A program made the translations under genes and the position numbers. From assembly GCA_016930995.1 (NCBI GenBank), contig JAFGFQ010000089.1:1-5728 (forward strand): a stretch of DNA of 5,728 nt, in the 5' to 3' direction. This DNA is from Thermoplasmatota archaeon (GTDB lineage Archaea; Thermoplasmatota; E2; DHVEG-1). The notes under the pieces were generated by a model. The model did not search any database. It was not told the origin of the DNA and saw only the letters and a program-made list of their open reading frames with translations. Below, piece by piece: positions 1 to 5,728 of this stretch (the first letter of the stretch is position 1; every line of letters starts with the position of its first letter).

Positions 1-1104
1 CGGGAATCTGTCATCTCCGTGAAGGGTGTATGTAAGGAAAATGAAAAAGTGAGAAATGGATATGAGATATTACCTGAGTCTTTCGATGTTCTTTCTGTTG
101 CTGAAACCCCGTTGCCACTGGGTGTTGTCGACAAGGTGGAGGCAGATTTTGACACCCGTCTGGACAACAGAGTTATTGATTTACGAAAACCTGAGATACA
201 AGCAATATTTATGATACGCAATACCGTCCTTGCTGCTGCACACGAGTATCTACGGTCTCAATCGTTCCTTGAGGTCCACACCCCAAAAATAATCGCGAGT
301 TCCTCTGAAGGTGGTACTGATGTCTTTAAACTTCGTTATTTTGAGAAAGAAGCGTTTCTTGCACAATCCCCACAGCTCTACAAACAGAGTCTGATGGCAA
401 CCGGTCTTGATCGGGTCTATGAAATCGCCTGGTATTTCCGTGCTGAGGAACACAACACACGAAGACATTTGAATGAATCCACAGCAGTTGATGTTGAAAT
501 GGCATTTATAAAAGATGAAGAAGATGTCATGGGAATACTTGAGCATCTTGTTCATGCGATGTGGAAACGTGCCTCTGAGTGTAACGCGGAACTTGAGGTT
601 CTCAAAAAAATTATCACTGTCCCGAAATTACCATTTACACGCTTACGCTATGATGATGGTATTAGTAAAATTCAAGAAAGGAACTCACCGATCCAGTGGG
701 GTATGGATCTGAGTACTGAAGATGAACGATTATTAGGAGAAATCATGAAGGGGCAGGGAGTTGATTTCTATTTTATCACCAAGTATCCCTTGGAGTCAAA
801 ACCGTTTTACACAATGCCGGACACAGAAAAATACTCCCGAGGTTTTGATTTGGAATGCAAAGGAGTTGAGATTTCCTCTGGAAGTCAACGAATACATGAT
901 GTTTCATTGTTAATTGAACGGCTGAAAGCATGTGGTCTGAATCCTCAGGATTTCGATGCGTATCTCAAAGCCTTTAGATATGGGATGCCTCCGCATGGAG
1001 GATTTGGATTTGGGATTGAGCGATTTCTTATGGAATCGTTAGAACTCAGTAATATACGGGAATGTATTTTGTTCCCAAGAGATAGAACAAGGCTTACTCC
1101 ATGA
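1..1104 (+). CDS. aspS: Aspartyl-tRNA synthetase, archaeal type (5' truncated by window edge)
   Basis: Class II aminoacyl-tRNA synthetase that charges tRNA with aspartate in the cytoplasm. The open frame runs from base 1 (reading RESVISVKG) to TGA at 1102-1104, giving 367 codons. Archaeal AspRS proteins are about 430-440 aa, so roughly 65-70 N-terminal residues, most of the OB-fold anticodon-binding domain, lie off the left edge. The GTG at base 19 is an internal valine, not the start. Numbering from base 1, motif 1 is FLEVHTPKII (about 89-98), motif 2 is FRAEEHNTRRH followed by LNE (about 146-159), and motif 3 is GGFGFGIERF (about 333-342). The SQSPQLYKQ-type flipping-loop region and the C-terminal LFPRDRTRLTP are also typical. 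The protein lacks the large GAD insertion of bacterial AspRS, which marks it as archaeal/eukaryal type. Whether it also charges tRNA-Asn cannot be judged, because key residues are in the missing N-terminus. Asparaginyl-tRNA synthetase is the nearest alternative, but overall similarity to archaeal AspRS is much stronger. It is probably unrelated in function to the signalling genes downstream. Confidence 0.95.
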   Translation, partial: RESVISVKGVCKENEKVRNGYEILPESFDVLSVAETPLPLGVVDKVEADFDTRLDNRVIDLRKPEIQAIFMIRNTVLAAAHEYLRSQSFLEVHTPKIIASSSEGGTDVFKLRYFEKEAFLAQSPQLYKQSLMATGLDRVYEIAWYFRAEEHNTRRHLNESTAVDVEMAFIKDEEDVMGILEHLVHAMWKRASECNAELEVLKKIITVPKLPFTRLRYDDGISKIQERNSPIQWGMDLSTEDERLLGEIMKGQGVDFYFITKYPLESKPFYTMPDTEKYSRGFDLECKGVEISSGSQRIHDVSLLIERLKACGLNPQDFDAYLKAFRYGMPPHGGFGFGIERFLMESLELSNIRECILFPRDRTRLTP

Positions 1105-1111
1105 TACTTTC

Positions 1112-1120
1112 TTTATAAAA
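1112..1120 (+). promoter_or_regulatory. Candidate archaeal TATA box (distal)
   Basis: TTTATAAAA, eight bases after the aspS stop, is the closest match in the gap to the archaeal TATA consensus. At the usual 25-nt or so spacing, transcription would begin around 1140-1145 and leave a leader of about 150 nt before the PAS gene. No clear BRE is visible upstream. In AT-rich DNA such matches arise easily by chance, so this is only a candidate. Confidence 0.35.
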
Positions 1121-1191
1121 ATCTCTATTGGTGTCATCCATTACTATTTTATAGCACTAATTTGTTTAACATATTGTCAGATTCCAAGACG

Positions 1192-1197
1192 TATAAA
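1192..1197 (+). promoter_or_regulatory. Candidate archaeal TATA box (proximal)
   Basis: TATAAA preceded by CCAAGACG, which is only a weak BRE. A start about 25 nt downstream would fall near 1218-1222 and give a leader of roughly 70 nt before the ATG at 1293. It competes with the element at 1112-1120, and sequence alone cannot decide between them. Confidence 0.35.
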
Positions 1198-1292
1198 GTG
1201 AATTATTCATAGTCGGAAGGATGGGTGCCGTGTGAATATCTAACAAATCTAGTTTCGAGCAGGTAATAATTCCTGTCTGGTTGTGAGTTCTT

Positions 1293-3560
1293 ATGAACAA
1301 AGAATTTAAAAAATTAAAAGAAATAGAAAAAAATGTTGATTGTTTAACGATAAAAAATCTGACTAAGAATTCTCCTGTTTCATATACTCCCTCTCAAATG
1401 GAAAAGCCATCTGCTCGATTATCAGAGATGCTTTTCGGTGTTCATTCTGACCCAGATGGACAAAAAAAGAAAGATAACTATACAGTTCACGGTGTTAATA
1501 ATGAACAAAAATCAGACTTTACATCGGATTTAAATGAAAAATATCAATTGATTGCTCTAAACACCAGTGATTTAATAGCTTTTACCACTTTTGATATGAA
1601 TCCAACGTTTACATTTGTCAGTCCTTCTCATAAAAAGATACTTGGTTATACTGAAGAAGATATGTTGGGAAGATCCGGTCTGGATTTTATTCATGAAGAT
1701 GACATACAGCAATTATTAGAACTATTAATTAGCTATATTGATGCCAAAATGAATAATGCATCGACTACGGAGACATTGAATACTACTCAAAACATCGATT
1801 TTCGTTTTCGTGATAAATCAGGCCAATGGCATGTATTACGTAGTACTGTTGATATTGTAAAAAATGAATTACTCTTTATATCAAAGGATATCACCGACTA
1901 TAAGAAATCCCAAGAAGCACTTGTTGAATCTGAGAAAAAATATCGAAATTTGTATGATAATTTACGAGATGGATTTGCTGCTGTTGATTTAACTGGGAAA
2001 ATCACTGAATGTAATACAGCATTTGCCAATATGCTTGGGTATTCAATGATAGAACTACGAAAATTAACTTATAACGACATTACACCTGTTAAATGGCATG
2101 AATTTGAGCGTAGAATTCTTAATGAACAGGTCAAAATACGTGGTTATTCTGATTTGTATGAAAAAGAGTATATCCATAAAAATGGAACGATCTTTCCTAT
2201 AGAGATCCAAACCTATACGCTTAAGAATGATAAGAACTGTCTTTGTGGTTTCTGGGCTTTTGTCAGAGATATTAGTATCCGTAAAAAAATGGATTTTGAA
2301 CAAAATAAGAATCAAGAACAAATAAAAGCGATTGTTATGAATGCTCCAATCGGAATCGCTACATGCGGAACTAATAAATATTTTATCAATGCGAATGAAG
2401 CATTTTGTAAGATACTTGGGTATACAGAAAGTGAACTTCAGAAAATGACTTTTGCAGATATTACACATGTGGATGATATAAAAGAAAGTAATCAGTACAT
2501 AAAGGATCTTTATGATGGAAAGATTTCTTACTTTTCCTTAGAGAAACGATATATAAAAAAGGATAAAAGTGAGATTTTTGGAAAAGTGATTGTAAGTACA
2601 ATACGAGATCAGCAAGGCGTTCCTTCTATTTTCATCGCTGAACTCGAAGATATCACGAATCGTAAACGAATGGATCAAGCCTTAAAAAAATCAGAAGAAA
2701 AATTTATGAAGGCTTTTAAATCAAGTCCAGTTGCTATCGCTTTAACCCGTATGAGTGATGGTAGATTTCTTGAGGTAAACAATTCTGTTGAAAAACTCAT
2801 TGGTTATACTCGTGATGAACTCCTGTCTGGGACAACTATTGGATTAAATATCTGGGTAGATAACAATGATCGATTATATCTTTTTAATGAATTAAAGCGG
2901 GTTGGTTCAGTATTCGACCATGAATTTCGTTTCAAAGCAAAAAATGGTAGTATCATTGTGACTCGTTATTCTGCTGAGGTTGTTAACTTTGGAGATGAGC
3001 AAGCTATCTTATCGGTATGTGTTGATATTACAGATTATAAGAAGTCAAATGAATTACTGAGGGAAAGTGAAGAAAAATATAGAAGTATCGTCGAAAACAC
3101 CCGGGATGTCATAATGCTAACGAATCCTACTGGTCGTGTTGATTATATTAGTCCTGCTTGTTTTGATGTCTTAGGGACACCTCCCGATGATATAGTTGGA
3201 AAAATACCAGAGATTTTCCATCATGATGACGTTGAAAAAGTTCATTCTGCACTATCAAAAGCTTTAGAAGGTGTACCTGGCACAAATTTTGAATACCGCG
3301 TTCTTACGAAAGATGGTTCGGTACGTTGGGTCTCTCATTCATGGGCTCAAGTTTTAGATCAAGATAAAAAATTAAAATATATTGTTAGCGTCGTTCGTAA
3401 CATAACTGATACAAAAGTTATTGAACAGGATTTGAAAATTAAAATTGAAGAATTAGAGCGATATAAAAACATTACAGTGAATCGGGAAGTGAAAATGATA
3501 CAGTTAAAAAAGGAAAATCAAATGCTAAAAGAAAGACTAATAGAACTTGGAGAAAAATGA
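1293..3560 (+). CDS. Five-PAS-domain soluble sensor protein without kinase domain
   Basis: A 755-aa protein that appears to consist only of sensing modules. Residues 1-78 are polar and match no domain I know. Five PAS domains follow at about 80-202, 212-330, 340-458, 466-582 and 592-706. Each shows the typical N-terminal LGYT/LGYS/IGYT-like turn (LGTP in the fifth) and a closing DIT/DIS motif (NIT in the fifth) that leads into a helical linker. Residues 707-755 form a charged helix, likely coiled coil, with ELERYKNITVNREVKMIQLKK. That helix resembles the signalling linker that often precedes kinase modules in PAS proteins. There is no HisKA H-box, no HATPase N/G boxes, no GGDEF, no receiver, and no membrane segment. 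The start ATG at 1293 is the first one after an in-frame TGA at 1284; the upstream GGTTGTGAG is a weak ribosome binding site. The next gene starts 25 nt after the stop. Likely role: cytoplasmic ligand or redox sensing that acts through a partner, perhaps the histidine kinase two genes on. Ligands or cofactors cannot be assigned. Confidence 0.88.
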   Translation: MNKEFKKLKEIEKNVDCLTIKNLTKNSPVSYTPSQMEKPSARLSEMLFGVHSDPDGQKKKDNYTVHGVNNEQKSDFTSDLNEKYQLIALNTSDLIAFTTFDMNPTFTFVSPSHKKILGYTEEDMLGRSGLDFIHEDDIQQLLELLISYIDAKMNNASTTETLNTTQNIDFRFRDKSGQWHVLRSTVDIVKNELLFISKDITDYKKSQEALVESEKKYRNLYDNLRDGFAAVDLTGKITECNTAFANMLGYSMIELRKLTYNDITPVKWHEFERRILNEQVKIRGYSDLYEKEYIHKNGTIFPIEIQTYTLKNDKNCLCGFWAFVRDISIRKKMDFEQNKNQEQIKAIVMNAPIGIATCGTNKYFINANEAFCKILGYTESELQKMTFADITHVDDIKESNQYIKDLYDGKISYFSLEKRYIKKDKSEIFGKVIVSTIRDQQGVPSIFIAELEDITNRKRMDQALKKSEEKFMKAFKSSPVAIALTRMSDGRFLEVNNSVEKLIGYTRDELLSGTTIGLNIWVDNNDRLYLFNELKRVGSVFDHEFRFKAKNGSIIVTRYSAEVVNFGDEQAILSVCVDITDYKKSNELLRESEEKYRSIVENTRDVIMLTNPTGRVDYISPACFDVLGTPPDDIVGKIPEIFHHDDVEKVHSALSKALEGVPGTNFEYRVLTKDGSVRWVSHSWAQVLDQDKKLKYIVSVVRNITDTKVIEQDLKIKIEELERYKNITVNREVKMIQLKKENQMLKERLIELGEK

Positions 3561-3570
3561 AAAAACGGTT

Positions 3571-3578
3571 GGAAGTGA
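3571..3578 (+). promoter_or_regulatory. Ribosome binding site that selects the ATG start of the V4R-like gene
   Basis: GGAAGTGA differs by one base from GGAGGTGA, the complement of the archaeal 16S rRNA 3' end, and sits 7 nt before ATG 3586. It supports that start over the in-frame TTG at 3547, which would overlap the PAS gene by 14 nt and has only poor matches ahead of it. Confidence 0.7.
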
Positions 3579-3585
3579 GGAAGAT

Positions 3586-4185
3586 ATGTTGATAAATGAA
3601 ACTGTTCAAGACATAAGCCAAATTAAAGGGTTTGCTAAAGTAGTTACCCTCCAAACCGATAAAATCTATATTGAAATTCAAGATAGTATAAACGGTATAT
3701 CTCTTGTAGAAAAAGAAATGGAAAAAATGGGTTTTTCTTTCCGATTTAGTTCCCCTCTATCTCCTACGGATCTTATCCCTTTATCGTTACGTATCGCATC
3801 TCTTTTAGCGATAAAAAAGGTATTCCATCTAGAGGATCATCAAATTAAAGAAATAGGACGTTTAGCGACGAGGAGCTCTTTCTTTACCAAGTTGACTTTG
3901 CGGTATTTAGTCAGTCTGAAAAAGATGGCAAGAGAAATACCACGTCATTGGCAAAGGCATTATACTGTTGGAACTATGGATCCTGGTGAACTACATGAAG
4001 GTGAGCATTTTTTTATTGTTCGACTGAGGAATTTCATGACTCATCCCCTTTACTGTATATATCTTTCAGGTTATATCGTTGGTGTTGTCGAGTTGATAGG
4101 AACTTTTCCGAATCTAACTATACAAGAAACAAAATGTCAATATAGCGGGGACGAGTATCATGAATTCAGAGTGTCATGGGAATAA
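3586..4185 (+). CDS. V4R-like / heme-NO-binding-like sensor protein
   Basis: A 199-aa soluble protein. Its C-terminal section (about 153-199) has the signature of the V4R/HNOB-like fold. HPLYCIYLSGYIVGVVEL matches the usual 'C..(Y)L.G...G..E' helix, followed by a beta-hairpin carrying ETKC and then GDEYHEF, ending in VSW. Cys157 and Cys184 match positions that are often cysteine in V4R proteins. The second cysteine of the hairpin pair is replaced by His192, which may be normal for this archaeal subfamily. The middle (about 61-130) is helical, with LRIASLLAIKKVF and a run of basic residues up to HWQRHY. Family members bind small molecules or act as intracellular sensors and scaffolds; the ligand here is unknown, and I do not see the YxSxR heme motif of classical H-NOX proteins. 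ATG 3586 is preferred over TTG 3547 because of the ribosome binding site at 3571-3578. It lies between a PAS-only sensor (25 nt upstream) and a histidine kinase (18 nt downstream), which suggests that it feeds a signal to the kinase. Confidence 0.75.
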   Translation: MLINETVQDISQIKGFAKVVTLQTDKIYIEIQDSINGISLVEKEMEKMGFSFRFSSPLSPTDLIPLSLRIASLLAIKKVFHLEDHQIKEIGRLATRSSFFTKLTLRYLVSLKKMAREIPRHWQRHYTVGTMDPGELHEGEHFFIVRLRNFMTHPLYCIYLSGYIVGVVELIGTFPNLTIQETKCQYSGDEYHEFRVSWE

Positions 4186-4203
4186 ATAAGTATAGGAATT
4201 TGA

Positions 4204-5568
4204 ATGGAAATGGTTGATATAGAAGAAACTGAGCAATCTATCACTATCGAGGATATCTCTGCTGATTTAAATGATTTAGAGAGTTATGTAGAAGATTTGA
4301 CCAGCTTTATCCCACTACCCCTTATTACTCTTAACCCTGCGTTAAAAATTATTGATATTAATAATTCGTTTCTCTCGGCAACTCATTATGCACAATATGA
4401 GGTCTTAAGTGAATCTATCGGTTTGTTGTTTAAAAATAAGCAGGATATTGACAATATTATACGAAAAACACAGGATTCTGGTATTATTAAAAACTATGAA
4501 ACGATTATTTTTACAAAAGAGAAAAAGGAAATTTCAGTTTCAGTTTCAAGTGTGTTAAGAACAGACGAAGATGGTATTGCTAGTGGATATTTTATCGCTT
4601 TTATTGATATTTCTGAATTGAAAAAAATAGAAAAATCTCTCCATGAAAAAGTAGATAGGTTACAGAAAAACGAACTTGCAACGCTTAACATCATGGAAGA
4701 TTTGCAAAAGACAATACAGGCGTTGACAAAAGCACAGGCTGATATTCATGAAAAAAATAATGAACTTCAAAAGATAAACATTGAATTGGCTTCTGCCCGA
4801 GAAGAATTAACAATACTTAACAGAGATCTTGAAAAAAAGGTTAAAGAACGGACTGCCGATGTTGAAAAACTGTTAAAACAGAAAGATGAATTTGTCAGTC
4901 AACTTGGTCATGATCTCAAAACCCCGCTGACTCCGCTTAATATTCTCATACCTATTGTTAAAGAAAAAGAACAAGATCCAAAGTTAAAAGAGCTTCTTAC
5001 TGTGATTTTCAACAACGTTCAATATATGAAAAACCTGGTTATTAAAACCTTAGAGCTGGCGCAACTCAACTCACCCACCACGAATTTTGAATTTGAAGAT
5101 ATCTATCTCTCAGACCAAATCACTACTATTCTTGACATGGAAAAAATACTTAATCAAGGAAAAACAGTAGTCTTTGAAAACAACATACAGAAAAACATTG
5201 TTGTGAAAGCTGATCCGATCCAGATTAAAGAATTATTTAATAATCTTATCTCAAATGCTAAGAAATACTCACAAGAAGATACTGTGAAAATTACCTTTGA
5301 AGCTACGCAAAAAGACGATTGTATTATTGTATCGGTTAAAGACACAGGGATTGGGTTAGAGTCTCATCAAATTCCACATATCTTTGATGAATTCTATAAG
5401 GTTGATTATTCTCGACATGATCTCCAATCAACTGGACTTGGTTTATCGATTTGTAAAAGAATTATTGAAAAACATGGTGGGCGGATCTGGGTAGAAAGCC
5501 CAGGAAAAGGACAAGGTTCAACATTTTTTTTCACTTTAAAATCTCCTGGGGGTACTTTACACCTTTAA
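4204..5568 (+). CDS. Soluble PAS-domain sensor histidine kinase
   Basis: A 454-aa ATP-dependent autokinase that would pass phosphate from histidine to a response-regulator aspartate. Order: acidic N-terminus (1-30), one divergent PAS domain (about 32-138, ending FIDISELKK), a long coiled coil (about 140-228, with KVKERTADVEKLLKQKDEF), HisKA, then HATPase. The H-box is GHDLKTPLTPL with phospho-acceptor His236. The N-box is LFNNLISNAKKYS (Asn346, Asn347, Asn351), G1 is DTGIGL (380-385), the F-box is IFDEFYK (393-399) and G2 is TGLGLSI (410-416). All catalytic boxes are present, so it should be active. No signal peptide or membrane helix is visible, so it is cytoplasmic. The start ATG 4204 directly follows an in-frame TGA (4201-4203) and has AGGA at 4194-4197; the ATG at 4210 is a possible alternative. 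It lies 18 nt after the V4R-like gene, probably in the same transcript, and is followed by a receiver gene that is its likely partner. Confidence 0.94.
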   Translation: MEMVDIEETEQSITIEDISADLNDLESYVEDLTSFIPLPLITLNPALKIIDINNSFLSATHYAQYEVLSESIGLLFKNKQDIDNIIRKTQDSGIIKNYETIIFTKEKKEISVSVSSVLRTDEDGIASGYFIAFIDISELKKIEKSLHEKVDRLQKNELATLNIMEDLQKTIQALTKAQADIHEKNNELQKINIELASAREELTILNRDLEKKVKERTADVEKLLKQKDEFVSQLGHDLKTPLTPLNILIPIVKEKEQDPKLKELLTVIFNNVQYMKNLVIKTLELAQLNSPTTNFEFEDIYLSDQITTILDMEKILNQGKTVVFENNIQKNIVVKADPIQIKELFNNLISNAKKYSQEDTVKITFEATQKDDCIIVSVKDTGIGLESHQIPHIFDEFYKVDYSRHDLQSTGLGLSICKRIIEKHGGRIWVESPGKGQGSTFFFTLKSPGGTLHL

Positions 5569-5613
5569 CCGTCGTATGAAAAAACTAAAGAAGGAGCGAT
5601 GAATACATATGTT

Positions 5614-5618
5614 GAGGG
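5614..5618 (+). promoter_or_regulatory. Ribosome binding site of the response-regulator gene
   Basis: GAGGG lies 9 nt before ATG 5628 and fits the archaeal anti-Shine-Dalgarno. The regulator frame is closed upstream by TGA at 5613-5615, so ATG 5628 is the first ATG available. A second, stronger-looking AAGGAG at 5591-5596 is too far (31 nt) to serve this start. Confidence 0.55.
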
Positions 5619-5627
5619 ATAGATGCT

Positions 5628-5728
5628 ATGAAAACGATATTGGTCGTTGATGATAATCCAGATGTGATCAACTCTTTAAAAATAGGTCTAGAAAATTCAA
5701 TGGAAGAATATCGTGTTCTTGGTGCTGA
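5628..5728 (+). CDS. Response regulator receiver domain protein (3' truncated by window edge)
   Basis: Only the first 33 complete codons are present. They read MKTILVVDDNPDVINSLKIG and continue to YRVLGA. This is the start of a CheY-like receiver: beta-1 hydrophobic strand (ILVV), the acidic pair Asp8-Asp9 that helps bind magnesium, the Asn-Pro after it, and helix 1. The phospho-acceptor aspartate (usually near residue 53-57) and any output domain lie beyond the window. It is probably the phosphorylation target of the histidine kinase whose stop is 59 nt upstream. It may be a stand-alone receiver, as is common in archaea, or carry an output domain; this cannot be told here. Confidence 0.9.
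   Translation, partial: MKTILVVDDNPDVINSLKIGLENSMEEYRVLGA

Larger units (their letters stand above)
1105..1292. other. Intergenic region between aspS and the signalling cluster
   Basis: This 188-base AT-rich gap is the only sizeable non-coding stretch in the window and the natural place for the aspS 3' end and the promoter of the cluster. I see no tRNA, no strong inverted repeat and no convincing coding region. It contains TATA-like elements near 1112 and 1192, a short 4-bp hairpin candidate (CAGG at 1260-1263, CCTG at 1272-1275, 8-nt loop) and a four-codon ATG...TGA (1221-1235) that I do not call as a gene. No long T-run stands out as an aspS terminator. Confidence 0.6.

Noticed and set aside
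19..21. GTG as the start codon of the AspRS gene
   Set aside because: The frame is open to base 1 and the six upstream codons (RESVIS) match the archaeal AspRS family, so this GTG is an internal valine and the true start is off the window.
250..555. Minus-strand open frame of 101 codons inside aspS
   Set aside because: It lies opposite a strongly conserved synthetase region including motif 2, and its translation looks like no protein family.
515..712. Plus-strand open frame of 65 codons inside aspS in another frame
   Set aside because: It overlaps a confident gene, has no family resemblance, and has no ribosome binding site worth the name.
1221..1235. Four-codon frame (MGAV) as a leader peptide
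   Set aside because: Too short to tell from chance, with no repeated amino acid or attenuator structure; kept only as a minor note on the leader.
2064..2468. Minus-strand open frame of 134 codons opposite PAS2-PAS3
   Set aside because: Phe/Ile-rich translation is what AT-rich antisense gives; the sense strand encodes clear PAS domains.
3547..3549. TTG start for the V4R-like gene giving 212 aa and a 14-nt overlap
   Set aside because: ATG 3586 has a near-perfect ribosome binding site at 3571-3578, and the extra 13 residues are themselves the translation of that site.
3472..3681. Minus-strand open frame of 69 codons across the junction of the PAS and V4R-like genes
   Set aside because: It is antisense to two supported genes and hydrophobic only because A-rich codons read as Phe/Leu in reverse.
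4494..4694. Minus-strand open frame of 66 codons inside the histidine kinase
   Set aside because: Antisense to the PAS and coiled-coil region; no family signal.
5154..5345. Minus-strand open frame of 63 codons inside the histidine kinase
   Set aside because: Antisense to the catalytic ATPase region, which includes the N-box; no family signal.
5524..5531. Eight-T run as a transcription terminator
   Set aside because: Archaeal terminators are T-rich, but this run is inside the kinase gene and encodes the normal final FFF strand of the ATPase domain, so it is more simply explained as coding.
1..5728. CRISPR array, insertion sequence, tRNA or phage element
   Set aside because: I saw no regularly spaced repeats, terminal inverted repeats, transposase or integrase motifs, or tRNA cloverleaf on either strand.

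Overview
The window looks like a piece of an archaeal, probably euryarchaeal, chromosome. The strongest evidence is the aspartyl-tRNA synthetase at the left edge, which is of the archaeal (AspS2-like) type. A TATA-like promoter element, GGAGGTGA-like ribosome binding sites, and soluble multi-PAS sensors beside a V4R-like protein also fit. The sensor style resembles that of methanogens and Thermoplasmatota-type archaea. I cannot fix the lineage more precisely from sequence alone.

Layout: all recognised genes are on the + strand. Bases 1-1104 hold the 3' five-sixths of aspS; its start and N-terminal anticodon-binding domain lie off the left edge. Bases 1105-1292 are a non-coding, AT-rich gap with candidate promoter elements. 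Then comes a tightly packed signalling cluster: a 755-aa protein with five PAS domains and no kinase (1293-3560), a 199-aa V4R-like/heme-NO-binding-like protein (3586-4185), a 454-aa soluble PAS-coiled-coil histidine kinase (4204-5568), and the first 33 or so residues of a response-regulator receiver domain (5628 to the right edge). The gaps inside the cluster are 25, 18 and 59 nt, so the first three genes at least look like one transcription unit. The regulator either belongs to that unit or has its own signals.

How they may work together (inference): none of the cluster proteins has an evident membrane segment or signal peptide, so sensing is probably cytoplasmic. The PAS-only protein and the V4R-like protein have sensor folds but no output. 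The histidine kinase has every catalytic box but only one PAS domain. The receiver protein supplies the phospho-acceptor. A plausible model is a split sensory complex in which the first two proteins tune the kinase, which then phosphorylates the regulator. The cluster is clearly more AT-rich than aspS in sampled lines, which may reflect a different history or only different constraint.
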